DNA of 56,188 nt from a virus, in the IMG/VR virus record IMGVR_UViG_3300030329_001842, positions 1-56,188 of that record; one strand, given 5' to 3'. A model generated the notes under the pieces. The model made no database searches and was not told where the DNA came from. It saw nothing but the letters and a program-made list of their open reading frames with translations. Shown here piece after piece: positions 33,901-43,781 of the stretch (position 1 is the stretch's first letter; each line of letters begins with the position of its first letter). The position numbers were made by a program, and so were the translations under genes.

Positions 33901-36508
33901 TTTAGGTTTCACTTTAAACGCAGCTTATAATTGGAACAATAATCTCGCATCTGAATCAGGTGGAGATACACACGGTGCTTGTTCTACAACTAAACCGACT
34001 TTCTTATTATTTAATGATTTTATATGTAAGGACCTTATACCTACAGCTATAGCAGATGATTATTTAGCGGCTTCATATTCTTCAGCAACGACAGGAGGAT
34101 GGGAAGCTGATGGCTCTTGGGATGGAAAACACAGATTATGTGGAGACCCAATTGATTTGTTTGGTAGATTAGGTTCTTCTACAGCAGCTAATCCATTTGT
34201 TGCTTCTCAATTAGGTAATTTAAGTATAGGAAATACCGTAGGTAATGATATAGTTACAGGTAATTCAGAAACAGATGCTTGGGATAGAAACAGAAGTACT
34301 AGTCATAAACTATACATGAATAATTTCCAAAATAAAGGATTTTTACAATTTCAAAAAGATTTAATTGATGCAGGAACATTCAGTTCAAATGATAAAGGAT
34401 GGATAAGAAGAGAAAATATTTACGCTTCTACACACGTTATTAAAGCCAAAGAAATATCAGCATCAACAGCTAAATTAACTGTTTCACAACCAGATGCTCT
34501 ATATTTTAACACTATAATCGACGAAGATAGTGATAACGGCCACGAATTATTTATTTTATATCAGTATGGTAGACCATTATCTTTTGCTACAGATACAGGA
34601 GATACAAATGGTGAAAATATGGGTACATGTGCTGTAGGAACTATAGAAAGAGATGGTGATGAATATATATTTACTAAAGTAAAAACACATGCTTCTCAAT
34701 CAGCTAATAATGAATGGCAAGGTTATTCTAACGGCCATTGTGGAGAAGGAGGAGATTTAGAGGTAATACTTGAAGAAAAGAATATGGCAAGAATGATGAT
34801 ATCACCATACAGATGTTGGTTAGATATACAAATAGGTTTAGGACCTAATGGTGCAGCTGCATCAGATGAAGAGGTTTTAGACGGCTATAAACCACGAGGT
34901 TATGGTAGTATAGTTCCTGTAAAAAGACCACGTAAGGCAGGTACAGACGCTACATATGGTGGTTTTGCAATGGGACCTACTTTTAACGAAAGTAGATGGT
35001 ATGTTAATTCATCAGACCAGAATCCATATTATGCGAAAGCGTCGTATGATATTCAAGAGACAGATACTGCTTATTATAAAGAATTAGATTTCGGTTTTGG
35101 TGCATATAATGCTGAGACAGGGCAAGGAGGACAAGTTACTAATTTCAGACCTGATTACAATAGAAATCATATTAGTTTAGATAATTTATTAGTTGGAAAG
35201 GGAGAACTTTCTCAAGCTTATGGTAAACCAATATCATTTATTATTTCACCAAGTGGAGGTGGAGACCAAAAAGCAAATGCAATGTTTATGCATTCTTCTA
35301 ACACAACAAATAATCATGAGAAACCTCAATTTGTTACAGAGTTCTTTGATGAAATTCCACCTAATCCGGGATTAACTGTAGAACCATATGAAGAAGACCA
35401 GCATAAACCTCATTTCAGATTTGCAATAGGTGGAGAAGATATATGGCATAGTTTCTTAATGGTCGATAATGTACCAATTACAAGCAAATTCCACAGAATG
35501 GTAGCTTATGCACCATTAAATGAGGATTTAGATAATTGGGAAGCTAATGTTACTTATGATACAGCAAGTACTCCGGCACAAATTAAATGTTATAATCATG
35601 AAGATTTTATAGGTAGAGAAATGATTGGTAAAACTTCATCTGGTGACATTGTAAATAAATTATCATATCAAACATCAAATGGTTTTTATAATGGTAGTGG
35701 TGGAGGCTGGGCTTTTACTGATGACACTTGTGAGGGTTTAGCTGGACATGCAAAATTAGGAGGAGGAGAATTTTTATACGGATTATATCCTTCTCAGACA
35801 GACACTGGTTATGTACCTAATACAAAAACTAATTACAGAACACATTTCACAGCACAGGGAATATTTACATTTAATTCATCTATGAGCACTAATAATTATA
35901 CTATGATGGCTCATGGAGCTGATACAGCACCACATTGGATGGTGTATTATGATGGCACAAATAAGCAGGTGGTAGCAAGAGCTTATTGGAGCGGTACAGG
36001 ATATGTAGAGCTTAAATCAACTACTGCCCCATTATTAGATGATGTTACACCAATGCATGTAGCTATAGTATTAGACACAGAGCTACTTGAAAGTAACTTT
36101 AAATTATATATTAATGGTGTTTTAGAAGACCAGACAGGTAAAGCTTTAGCAACTGGTACAACTAATAATTGGGATTATGGTGAATTATTATTACATACAG
36201 CTAATTCAATGTTAGTAGTGGGTAATGCTATGGGTACTGTACCAGAAGGTTCTTTAGCTACCATAGAATGGACTGGTAAGGTTGAGGAAATATTAGTACA
36301 CTCTTTACCTTTATATTTCTTCCCTAATGGAACTGATAATTATGTTTATAATAAAGAATTAGAGGAAGTTATGAATACTTTATCAGGTGAAGCTCAATCA
36401 TATCATGCTAAGTTGTTTACTATGGATTATCATAATATAAGAGACCCAGTAGCATCTTCACCTAATGTATCATGGAAGATACCATCATTCAATATAGACG
36501 GAACGTGA
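30956..36508 (+). CDS. Giant tail/baseplate protein, 1850 aa
   Basis: The protein starts MAYFYRYTDVVRNPDEVFDMQLNGTYG immediately after the tape measure gene (TAATG overlap). It is beta-rich and low in cysteine, with a Gly-rich region at about residues 240-370 containing a short hydrophobic stretch (KVPVVGAFITAAFTLSD), and a C-terminal laminin-G/concanavalin-like domain from about 1600 to 1790 (THFTAQGIFTFNSSMSTNNYTMMAHG, MHVAIVLDTELLESNFKLYINGVLED). ConA-like domains bind sugars, which suggests host surface recognition. I cannot assign the other domains; a role as distal tail or central fibre protein is inferred from gene order. Confidence 0.7.
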   Translation: MAYFYRYTDVVRNPDEVFDMQLNGTYGDLSSGDSPIIKVNPGFTDSNLALFQFPIAPKYKFGHGEISGFSMKFRTLPDDVDDTSNLQGTQKFGLYNVYLHKKGAAFQGGKNGNVQQLGELSAYSMANQYAADANVRWQPMDMMAYLTSMDDAFPNYKGFYEDFEGTSDVDTTIDVTQGAVRKKGDPYITLDVAYESAARQAAGSRMSKLELSVFYGSDFNGQRIIKLKEDGKKWKPLNKRGVGGLGPAWGSALGTSGPETQLRNPGSRQDTDDRLITGAATYGTGTTAGAHALMTTGGRSAGGHGQLLTKAGEVDYRGKGGKSFKPGYYQKAVDKVFGGQLRTGTAANTGKTGKAIKVAKFGGKKVPVVGAFITAAFTLSDVKKRKYDLRDAEASGDASGLARPMRDPVWYSKASWKNAHVGEKSIESHIKYSYETVLNPLEQKDSQAITTTSSWWDQVREVTDYAKSEVTTDGVEIAYVGGEDMAAKSSINFHTGDSISGQSMEMRAYCDYDANQLPRNQEAMNFSSGRVSEQQDIFVSKRLPTPKTMFATKTGATGHITADAGNRWELSLDLKVANGWTPYTYAYNGVSDFRNSLRRTIAITFGSHKPEENQTLADYIESFTDGSGNYTAAKKITGIYMMPSMDFSNGVASDVHINPISTYSWSGSAVENTATLDWGLGSFANDQILQTNTTNGTYGCKISTGKWMRLKFSTTPLGAAGVIANGTGSGDTLDGNRAKHQGRFWLTIHDPDTDEVVDVSSTDDTNAGYGTTSKGPINLTAPSDPINAFGNQASTYRYAHNIGFHDGRDADGAGTGAGNPDDHCIWTPYFTIWVCNHRWNVTGSSSFDIAKKGSSNGTADNVYKHDVFQKAAIKSDQSVDLHGLVPDTYYKNANLSDMRLLVDQIALKGVEPDVVNLSVNDQNVSSAQENIFNRHNSKLSKYYVDAATTSNAYFYQDAIGTPSYSTKQKDIQHKVNMPTVLSLGFTLNAAYNWNNNLASESGGDTHGACSTTKPTFLLFNDFICKDLIPTAIADDYLAASYSSATTGGWEADGSWDGKHRLCGDPIDLFGRLGSSTAANPFVASQLGNLSIGNTVGNDIVTGNSETDAWDRNRSTSHKLYMNNFQNKGFLQFQKDLIDAGTFSSNDKGWIRRENIYASTHVIKAKEISASTAKLTVSQPDALYFNTIIDEDSDNGHELFILYQYGRPLSFATDTGDTNGENMGTCAVGTIERDGDEYIFTKVKTHASQSANNEWQGYSNGHCGEGGDLEVILEEKNMARMMISPYRCWLDIQIGLGPNGAAASDEEVLDGYKPRGYGSIVPVKRPRKAGTDATYGGFAMGPTFNESRWYVNSSDQNPYYAKASYDIQETDTAYYKELDFGFGAYNAETGQGGQVTNFRPDYNRNHISLDNLLVGKGELSQAYGKPISFIISPSGGGDQKANAMFMHSSNTTNNHEKPQFVTEFFDEIPPNPGLTVEPYEEDQHKPHFRFAIGGEDIWHSFLMVDNVPITSKFHRMVAYAPLNEDLDNWEANVTYDTASTPAQIKCYNHEDFIGREMIGKTSSGDIVNKLSYQTSNGFYNGSGGGWAFTDDTCEGLAGHAKLGGGEFLYGLYPSQTDTGYVPNTKTNYRTHFTAQGIFTFNSSMSTNNYTMMAHGADTAPHWMVYYDGTNKQVVARAYWSGTGYVELKSTTAPLLDDVTPMHVAIVLDTELLESNFKLYINGVLEDQTGKALATGTTNNWDYGELLLHTANSMLVVGNAMGTVPEGSLATIEWTGKVEEILVHSLPLYFFPNGTDNYVYNKELEEVMNTLSGEAQSYHAKLFTMDYHNIRDPVASSPNVSWKIPSFNIDGT

Positions 36509-36512
36509 TAAA

Positions 36513-39500
36513 ATGGCAACATCAATAATTAAATGTTATGACACAGAAGAAAATGCAATAAACGGGGGCGCTGAAGGATTAATAGCATCCTCTACAAACG
36601 TAGATAGTTACCCCTTTGCTTTTACAGTTAATAGTATAGGTAATGGTATATACAACAGAGCAGACCATGTACCATTCTTTATATTTACTAGATATTTTTT
36701 TAGATTTGAATCTAATGACCCTGTAATAGCTTTCCATGTAGATTGGGACGATGGAGAAGATAATTCTGATAATAGAAATAATTTTGAAATCGTAGAAGTA
36801 GATGGAGCTGTAGGTTTTTACGCAGTTACAGGACATATATATTCGAAAATAGGTACGTTTTGGCCTATGATAAGAGCAGAAAGTGAAGAAGGATTTGTTT
36901 CTAAATGGTATACAAACGATAATAATACAGGATATAAACACAGAATGTATAATAAAGTAGCTACAGCTACAGATACTGTACCACATGGAAGACAGGATAC
37001 ATTTGGAGTTAGAGAAGAAAAAACGAGCGATATATCTAGTACTACTGGATTTCGTATACCACACATGCGTCCTGCCAACTTACCTCCTATAGCGGTTATT
37101 AAAACAGATAATAAAAGAGTATTTGCAGGTATAGACAACGAACAGATAGATTTTAGAAGTGGTCAGAAACCATTATTATATGCATGGAGTGATTCTACTG
37201 CAATAACTAATGCAGGTGATGAAGGTGGTACTTGTAATATTAGAGTAACAATGGAAGTTGAAGGTGACGACGACGCTCAAGTTAGAGAATACACATTACC
37301 AGTTCAAAATGATACAAGATTACTCAGTTCTAATTGGGATGAAAATGACATAAGAGATGATTGTGCACCACAAGGTGGATTGTTTGGTGCAGGTGCAATA
37401 GAAACACAGACTATTAGATTTGATGCAGGTGATACAGCTGGTGTAGACATAAATGGTACACCTACAAGCAGTGCAAGTTTTAACGAAAAATTTATTAAGA
37501 TAGCAGGTGGTACCGCCGGTATAACTAGTACGAATTTTATTGTACAATTTAAACATGCAGCCGTAGCTCAATCAGCGACGTTAGTTTGTGGAGATTCTAC
37601 TCCGGGAGCTATGGGAAATGCTGGTTCAGGTACAGCACCTTATATTGATTTACGTTCTGCACTAAATGGTACACACAGATTTTGGTTGAATTGTTCAGGT
37701 TCTAACACAGCACCATCAGCACCATCATCTGGTTTCCTTGAAGAAATTGATATTAGTAGTGACGCAAACGCTAACGCTATTGCTGCTACTATTGATTCTG
37801 CCATTGAAAATGGTATAACTATTAGTGATATGAGCGGTGGTACAACAACAAGTGACCAGTTCTCATCCTCTGTAGTTGATAACAGAGTTACAATAACACA
37901 TGCTGCTGGCTATGTATCACATGATACACATCCATGGACTTTAAATAATTTAGCGGGGGGTTCGGCATCTTCTCTTACAACAGACACAGTAGGAGAAGCG
38001 GCAGGAGGTGATTCTTCTTTAGGAGGTCACACACTTCTAACTGTAGAATTTACAAGTGGTGACAGTGCTAATACTTTAGCTTCTTTAACTGCTACAGCAA
38101 TTAACGCTAATGCTAATTTTACAGCTTCAGCAGATACAAATACAGTGTCTTACAGTCCAGTGGTTACTGGAAATATGGTTGATGCCGACAATAGTACTAC
38201 TAATGGTTCTAACAATACACAAGATGTACCTAGTTTAACACTTGCAACAACAGCAGCAGGTTCTTCCTCTACAGGAAGTATAAATCCATCAAGAAGATTA
38301 TTCAAAGCTAAGTTAAATGATATAGATACTTTAGCAGATAACGATAGAGTATATATTAAAGTTCACAATTTCGATTTAGATACCGATGGTACAGCAAGTC
38401 CAGATAGTGGTCTAGACAATACTGTAGCTATATTATCTAATGGTAATCCTATAGTAGAATTAAATGACCGATTAAGTAAGGTTTTATTAGATGGTGGTGA
38501 AAGTCACACTAGAGCTGGAAATACAGTAATTAAAAATTATTATTTTGATTTAGATAAAAATCTTATTACATCTGGAGGTGCAGCAATCAGCTCGACAAGT
38601 GTATCTAATAGTGTAGGTGAACTAACAGGTAAATTCTCTGATTACTTTAACAATTTTAATGATTATACTAAAGAAACAACATACACTCACCATAACCTAG
38701 GGTTTTCTACTGATTCTGATGGTAGATTCGAAGGGTTTTCACGATTATGTAGATTACAAGTTGAAGACGATTCTGCCAGATTCTTATTAGACACGGCAGC
38801 AAACGAAGGATGCGCTATCACGAGGTCTATAATAGATTTAACAGAAAGTAGACACCCTGAGCAAATAATTAGAGTTAGATTGAATGCTAGAAAAAGTTAT
38901 ACTAAAGGAGCTGTTTTAACACAAGCTAGTACAGGAGCTACTGGTACTGTATATCGTAGTACTTTTAATCAGAACTATGTTGATTTACACAAACAGTCGA
39001 AAGTATCAAATTTTGATGCAAGTGGTACAGCAATCACAGTATCATCTAATGCCTTAGTTAGTAATATAACTGGTGACGATGATGACGGATATCCATTGGC
39101 GTTAAGTAGTGGTAGTCTCAGATTGATAGATAATTTCTTTGAAAATGGAACTAATCAATTCTTAATTCAATCAACAAATCAAAGTGGACTTTCTAATAAC
39201 TCTGCTAATTTCCCATCTTCTAATACAACTACATTAGATGGTGCAATATTAGCTGGTGCAAATCCTACTACATCTTTCGATTTAACTAGTGCTTCAGGAA
39301 TATTCATAGGTGATATATTAAAAATCAATAACGCTGAGTTAGTTAAGGTAACAGCTATATCTTCTAATACAATAACTGTAAAAAGAGGATATCATGGTAC
39401 TACTATCGCTGCTGCAAGTGATGATGATAGTGTAAAAAGAGCAGCACCTAATTGGGGAGGTGTTTCAGGCTTTAATGATGATGGTACCAATCCTATTTCT

Positions 39501-40502
39501 GGTGGTAGTGCAACAGCACAACAATGGAACGTATCTTCTTGGACAGCATCTAATAGTTTCCAGAATGATATGCCTGAAAATTTCATTCGTATGTCGATGC
39601 AAAAGAAATGGAATGGTGTATATCTAAGAATGGGACACTCTTTTAAACCATTCATTGACGCAGGTTCTGCAAATGGACCAGCAAAGGTTAAATTAAGTAT
39701 GTGGTATGGACAATCAGTCCCACCCAACAAAGATTCAACTACCCAAATATATGACTGGAAACCACTTGAATTTATAGATTATACTAACGAATTAAGAACC
39801 AGTGGAGTTTTAAAATTTAATCCACCTGAAGATTGGGCATATTGTACAGATAATGATTTATGTGAAAATAACGGAACTTATAATACTACAGAGAACTGGA
39901 AAGGTCCTGTCTTAAATGATAGTGCTAAAACATCATATGACCCATATTACCATATATTAATAGGTTGGTCAGCAAAGGATGATTCAAATACTGATACTCA
40001 CATGGCTATTCAAAATGCGTGGCCAATAGGTAATCAACATTCAGTATTAATTGATGTAATAGACCCTCACCATGTTAATTTGAATAGTATAGCCCTTGCG
40101 CAATCTTTAGCGTATAAACGTGAGGGAAAATTTAACATAGTCACTGACAAATTAGGTAAATCTGATATAAGAAGAATTGGTGCAGCAGGTGGAGGAATTA
40201 AATTTGGTGGTATAGATTTAGGTTCTGATGAAACAGGTAGAAACAAAATAAAAACTTATCAGCAAAATGCAACTCCTGTCTTTTTAGATATAACTCACAA
40301 TGACGATTCAAAAACAAGATTTTACGGTGTAATAACATCTATGTCTGAAGATATGCCAACAGGAAAGATGACTCCAAAATGGGCAGTACAATTTCAATGC
40401 TCTTATTGTGTAGAAATGAGTTCTACAGGAGCAATGACTTCAGATAAAATAGCATTAGGTGGTGTAATAAACGATGTCTCAAAGTATCTATTGCAATCCT
40501 AG
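36513..40502 (+). CDS. Giant tail protein with PKD-like domain, 1329 aa
   Basis: Near the N-terminus (about residues 60-125) the sequence AFHVDWDDGED...GHIYSKIGTFWPMIRA has the W-D-DG and H-Y...G core of PKD/immunoglobulin-like domains. The middle is composed of Ser/Thr-rich beta repeats (for example SSGSINPSRR, TTAAGSSS) interspersed with compact domains. The last 130 residues (SLAYKREGKFNIVTDKLGKSDIRR...) look like a virion assembly domain. It lies between the 1850-aa protein and the hub gene, whose start it overlaps by 29 bases. It is probably part of the tail tip or host-binding apparatus. Confidence 0.65.
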   Translation: MATSIIKCYDTEENAINGGAEGLIASSTNVDSYPFAFTVNSIGNGIYNRADHVPFFIFTRYFFRFESNDPVIAFHVDWDDGEDNSDNRNNFEIVEVDGAVGFYAVTGHIYSKIGTFWPMIRAESEEGFVSKWYTNDNNTGYKHRMYNKVATATDTVPHGRQDTFGVREEKTSDISSTTGFRIPHMRPANLPPIAVIKTDNKRVFAGIDNEQIDFRSGQKPLLYAWSDSTAITNAGDEGGTCNIRVTMEVEGDDDAQVREYTLPVQNDTRLLSSNWDENDIRDDCAPQGGLFGAGAIETQTIRFDAGDTAGVDINGTPTSSASFNEKFIKIAGGTAGITSTNFIVQFKHAAVAQSATLVCGDSTPGAMGNAGSGTAPYIDLRSALNGTHRFWLNCSGSNTAPSAPSSGFLEEIDISSDANANAIAATIDSAIENGITISDMSGGTTTSDQFSSSVVDNRVTITHAAGYVSHDTHPWTLNNLAGGSASSLTTDTVGEAAGGDSSLGGHTLLTVEFTSGDSANTLASLTATAINANANFTASADTNTVSYSPVVTGNMVDADNSTTNGSNNTQDVPSLTLATTAAGSSSTGSINPSRRLFKAKLNDIDTLADNDRVYIKVHNFDLDTDGTASPDSGLDNTVAILSNGNPIVELNDRLSKVLLDGGESHTRAGNTVIKNYYFDLDKNLITSGGAAISSTSVSNSVGELTGKFSDYFNNFNDYTKETTYTHHNLGFSTDSDGRFEGFSRLCRLQVEDDSARFLLDTAANEGCAITRSIIDLTESRHPEQIIRVRLNARKSYTKGAVLTQASTGATGTVYRSTFNQNYVDLHKQSKVSNFDASGTAITVSSNALVSNITGDDDDGYPLALSSGSLRLIDNFFENGTNQFLIQSTNQSGLSNNSANFPSSNTTTLDGAILAGANPTTSFDLTSASGIFIGDILKINNAELVKVTAISSNTITVKRGYHGTTIAAASDDDSVKRAAPNWGGVSGFNDDGTNPISGGSATAQQWNVSSWTASNSFQNDMPENFIRMSMQKKWNGVYLRMGHSFKPFIDAGSANGPAKVKLSMWYGQSVPPNKDSTTQIYDWKPLEFIDYTNELRTSGVLKFNPPEDWAYCTDNDLCENNGTYNTTENWKGPVLNDSAKTSYDPYYHILIGWSAKDDSNTDTHMAIQNAWPIGNQHSVLIDVIDPHHVNLNSIALAQSLAYKREGKFNIVTDKLGKSDIRRIGAAGGGIKFGGIDLGSDETGRNKIKTYQQNATPVFLDITHNDDSKTRFYGVITSMSEDMPTGKMTPKWAVQFQCSYCVEMSSTGAMTSDKIALGGVINDVSKYLLQS

Positions 40503-41517
40503 GTTAGTAATTGATAATAACGATATACCGTTCGAGTTTTCCGCTAATATAGATATAAAAGGTAATAATGCTATTAGTAGGGCTACAGTTAAGATAGAAT
40601 CAGATAAATTAAACGATATGAATTTCTTTGGTAAAGAAACTTGTATTTATCTTAATCAGGGGAGTGTAGATAATGTCCCTATATTTAGGGGATTTATTCA
40701 AGATGTTAAACCCACAGATACTTCATTAGCATTAGAAATATTAGACCCAAGATGTTTATTAGCAGGACCAAATACACCTTTTGTTAAATCAATAAGATAT
40801 GCAGGACATACATTAGCACAATTTACTTACAGATGGATAGATGAAGTTATTAATAAAGAAAAAATAAGAATTGGGTTAGATATGTTAAATGAAACCTCAC
40901 CAGTTCAACCCTTTTATGGTCAAGACTTATTTGATGTAGAAGCAAAAGCGTATGATATAATAAAAAAAGGTATATCTTTAAACCGTGATGATGACGGCGA
41001 CACACAATATAAATATGAAATAGTAATGATTGATGATGGTACAAAGTCTAATATTCATTTTATGAAAGATAAAAAATTAGATAGACCAGCAGCTCTTACA
41101 TTGTCTGATAGGGATGGTATAATAAAAAGGACATATAAAAAAGAACCCACCGCTAACTATATAATGGTAGGTGAAGTAAAATATCAGATTGGTAATCAAC
41201 CCAATGGTCCTCGATTATTAAAAAATGAATATCTACCAGATGTATCTGCATATGAAGACACTCCTGCTGAAATAAATGATATATTAATTACTCAGTTAGA
41301 AGTAGAACGTAAATGGAATGCAAAGGAAATACGTATTACATCTAATAAAGGTCACTATTTAAATTTAGGAGACTTAGTATTTTTAGACGTTGAAGATAGT
41401 GAAATTAGAGGAAAACATAAAGTAACTAGTAAAAAATTAAATATAGGAAAGGGCCGAATGACTGTTTCGCTTTCTTTAAATAAACGTCCTCCTACTTATC
41501 AAGATTTATTAGACTAA
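40474..41517 (+). CDS. Baseplate hub protein, gpD/XkdQ-like
   Basis: The 347-residue protein has the layout of tail hub proteins of the late-control D and Gp44/XkdQ group: an N-terminal domain with CNPRLVIDNNDIPFEFSANIDIKGNNAISRATVKIES, a sandwich with IFRGFIQDVKPTDTSLALEILDPRCLL, and a C-terminal LNLGDLVFLDVEDSEIRGKHKVTSKKLNIGKGRMTVSLSLN, which is typical of the hub barrel. It closes the rightward structural operon; its stop codon overlaps that of the convergent minus-strand gene. Confidence 0.8.
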   Translation: MSQSIYCNPRLVIDNNDIPFEFSANIDIKGNNAISRATVKIESDKLNDMNFFGKETCIYLNQGSVDNVPIFRGFIQDVKPTDTSLALEILDPRCLLAGPNTPFVKSIRYAGHTLAQFTYRWIDEVINKEKIRIGLDMLNETSPVQPFYGQDLFDVEAKAYDIIKKGISLNRDDDGDTQYKYEIVMIDDGTKSNIHFMKDKKLDRPAALTLSDRDGIIKRTYKKEPTANYIMVGEVKYQIGNQPNGPRLLKNEYLPDVSAYEDTPAEINDILITQLEVERKWNAKEIRITSNKGHYLNLGDLVFLDVEDSEIRGKHKVTSKKLNIGKGRMTVSLSLNKRPPTYQDLLD

Positions 41518-41726
41518 TAACTTCTATTTGTTTTATTAGATTTACTTCTAGATTTTAAATCACCACTATCAGGGTCATCAGCTGGTGTTCTAGCTAATAT
41601 AGTTCCTTCTGGCATTTCAGTACCTTGTAATGAATGTATTCCCTGATTTAAATGTCCTGATTCTGTAAGGTTTGCGTTTCTACCAAGTTTCTTGGTTCCT
41701 GTTATAATATCTTTCTCAGATGTCAC
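41514..41726 (-). CDS. Hypothetical protein, 70 aa
   Basis: The probable start is GTG (VTSEKDIITGTKKLGRN), overlapping the 3' end of the ribonucleotide reductase gene by 11 bases. The product is polar and low in complexity, with ESGHLNQGIHSLQGTEMPEGTILARTPADDPDSGD. Its TAG shares bases with the TAA of the hub gene on the other strand. The function is unknown. Confidence 0.55.
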   Translation of the reverse strand: MTSEKDIITGTKKLGRNANLTESGHLNQGIHSLQGTEMPEGTILARTPADDPDSGDLKSRSKSNKTNRSY

Positions 41727-43581
41727 ACTTATCTCCTGTGCAAGCTAGCTCTTGTTTACCTTGAGTATTATCTTCATACTCGTATTCAGAGAGTTTGCTA
41801 TAATCTATTACGGGGAGCTTCTTTATAAAGCTTTCGTAGGTTCTATGGTCTATTTCCTCATATGGAGCTAATTCATAGTGTCCACCGTCGTATGGTAGGA
41901 AAGAAACACCGTTGATTATATCCCAATTCTTGTATACCCAATTACCTACTTCAAACCATTCATCATCTCTAACATATACAGTCATACTAGCGTTATGTTC
42001 ACACCAATTATGTTGTAAATCTTTATAATGACTTAGTTGTTGTAATGCAGTTACATCTTTACGTGTAACACATCCCTGTGGAGACTTAACTGGGAATTCT
42101 AATACCCACGTATTAGCTGTTTCCTTTGTTTGTCCATTTTCTGGATGACATGGTATACCAGTATCTCTCATCATTGCGAACAATGGGTCTCCTGCTGATA
42201 TTCTATATCTTCTTATGTAATATTCAGAGTATCTTGGGTGTACTCCAGATGCTGAATCTACAAGCTGTGAAACAGTGCCGCTTGGCTTCACACATGTGGT
42301 CGCTGCTGGCATTTTTGTACCCAATATTCCTGATGCCTTACGAGATATGCGTATAACACGGCTTTTAAGGGCCTTAAACACCTCCGAGTTCATTAGGGAA
42401 GGGTTATCCATCTGTCCGGTCAAACTAACGCCTAAAAGCGCTTCTACGTCACAGTTCTTTTTCCACTCTTTTCTTAGATATGGAAAGTATGTAAATGAGC
42501 TCTGTATGACACCTAACCATGTAGCTGTCTCTACTTTGTCAAGTAGGCTATCTAAATCGTCATCTTCTCTTACTACAACTTCACTAAGGTTACAAAACTC
42601 CATATCTCTTAGCATTATTTCGCCACAAGGGTTAGTTCCTTGTATTAATGGAGCATAACGTCTTGATGGAGCTTTGCTCTGTGCAGCATTAAGATTAAAT
42701 ATGCCTCTTTCTCCAGTGCCTGATAGAGCCAATGATGCCCATTCAGATAAAAATTCACCTGCGGAGGGCTTATCCCTATAGATAGCACTATTGTTAGCCA
42801 TAGCACGTTTGATAGGATAAGGCCACTCCTTCGCATGTCGCATATCTTTATCATGGAGGTCCGACAAGGATATTTGAGAGCTGCGACGAACTCCGCCAAC
42901 TACAACAATCTCAGCTATCTGATTACATATATCATGACATTCGAGAGACGTTAGTTGACGTCCTTGAGCATTGTGCATGGTTTCACGAATGAAATCATGT
43001 AATTTTACCAGAGGTTGAGGACCAGAAGCTCTACCACCCATAGTTTTGAGTCTAGCACCTTCTAATCGAATCTCTGAGTAATCGAAATAGACGTTTTGTC
43101 CTTCATACAGACTTTGCATGAGTGTCTTTACTGAATCTGCCCAGCCAGCCTTCGAATCTTCTATTACAACCTTTTTTAACGCTTGCCCCGAACTTATCTC
43201 CGGTATTACCGGAAGTTTGCCCACTTCTTCTTGTTCTACTGAAAATCCGAATCCTGTGCCACACATAAGGATATAAAGACACTCTGCGAAAGCGTCTACG
43301 GTATTTATCTTTGCAAAGGAACAGTTGTATATGCATGTATTATCTGCCTTTGCTGCTGGACCTGCGGCCCATAAAAATCTCATTGATGGCATTACTCCAA
43401 ATTCCATCATATATTTCTTAATTTTAACTTGAGTCTTTTCAGGTATATCTGGTCTTTCTGAAATTACAAAACTCAAAAATCTGTCAATGGTTTCTTCCCA
43501 TTCTTCTCTTCTATTCTCTTCTTCTATCCAACGTGAATACGTTCTTTTATATATAAATTCTGCTACTTGATTCTTAAACAA
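41716..43581 (-). CDS. nrdJ: Class II (B12-dependent) ribonucleotide reductase
   Basis: The 621-residue enzyme reduces ribonucleotides to deoxyribonucleotides with adenosylcobalamin. By comparison with the monomeric triphosphate reductase of Lactobacillus, I see the first redox cysteine (Cys87 in YNCSFA), the radical motif NPCGEI with Cys319 and Glu321, the second redox cysteine (Cys330 in FCNLSEV), PSGTVSQLVDSASGVHPR, and the C-terminal pair CTGDKC (Cys614, Cys619). It is about 100 residues shorter than the Lactobacillus enzyme but complete in its key residues. It has its own promoter at about 43622-43634 and GGAAGTG as ribosome-binding site. It supplies dNTPs for virus replication and needs host or environmental B12. 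Confidence 0.95.
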   Translation of the reverse strand: MFKNQVAEFIYKRTYSRWIEEENRREEWEETIDRFLSFVISERPDIPEKTQVKIKKYMMEFGVMPSMRFLWAAGPAAKADNTCIYNCSFAKINTVDAFAECLYILMCGTGFGFSVEQEEVGKLPVIPEISSGQALKKVVIEDSKAGWADSVKTLMQSLYEGQNVYFDYSEIRLEGARLKTMGGRASGPQPLVKLHDFIRETMHNAQGRQLTSLECHDICNQIAEIVVVGGVRRSSQISLSDLHDKDMRHAKEWPYPIKRAMANNSAIYRDKPSAGEFLSEWASLALSGTGERGIFNLNAAQSKAPSRRYAPLIQGTNPCGEIMLRDMEFCNLSEVVVREDDDLDSLLDKVETATWLGVIQSSFTYFPYLRKEWKKNCDVEALLGVSLTGQMDNPSLMNSEVFKALKSRVIRISRKASGILGTKMPAATTCVKPSGTVSQLVDSASGVHPRYSEYYIRRYRISAGDPLFAMMRDTGIPCHPENGQTKETANTWVLEFPVKSPQGCVTRKDVTALQQLSHYKDLQHNWCEHNASMTVYVRDDEWFEVGNWVYKNWDIINGVSFLPYDGGHYELAPYEEIDHRTYESFIKKLPVIDYSKLSEYEYEDNTQGKQELACTGDKCDI

Positions 43582-43621
43582 ATTGTCACTTCCTTTCGGT
43601 TCATTATTTTAGGCGACGCAC

Positions 43622-43634
43622 CTATATAAAGTTT
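43622..43634 (-). promoter_or_regulatory. Promoter of the reductase gene
   Basis: On the minus strand AAACTTTATATAG lies about 45 bases before the ATG at 43581. Its upstream edge overlaps the stop codon of the small zinc-ribbon ORF. Confidence 0.7.
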
Positions 43635-43722
43635 ATGGTGATTCGTCGCATTTTAGGCATTTTTTAGAGCCATCATAGTAAGTTAAGATGGCTCTACTTC
43701 CACATAGTGGGCATGGTGTCAT
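43633..43722 (-). CDS. Zinc-ribbon micropeptide, 29 aa
   Basis: The 29-residue peptide MTPCPLCGSRAILTYYDGSK... has two CxxC knuckles (CPLC and CLKC) separated by 15 residues, the minimum for a zinc ribbon. The ATG overlaps the TGA of the preceding 20-aa ORF. It could act as a stand-alone transcription or translation modulator. The zinc pattern and coupling support it despite its length. Confidence 0.6.
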   Translation of the reverse strand: MTPCPLCGSRAILTYYDGSKKCLKCDESP

Positions 43723-43781
43723 TTATAATCAACCAGAATGCGCTTAACTGGTTTCTTTTTGACGTTTGAAGTTAATACCAT
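43719..43781 (-). CDS. Micro-ORF, 20 aa, basic
   Basis: The peptide MVLTSNVKKKPVKRILVDYK is basic. Its ATG overlaps the TAA of the 60-aa ORF and its TGA overlaps the ATG of the zinc-ribbon ORF. CAAGGAT may be its ribosome-binding site. It may be only a coupling ORF. Confidence 0.4.
   Translation of the reverse strand: MVLTSNVKKKPVKRILVDYK

Noticed and set aside
41716-43581. Intein in the ribonucleotide reductase
   Set aside because: Viral reductases often carry inteins, but the 621-residue length and continuous motifs leave no room for one. The polymerase was checked with the same result.
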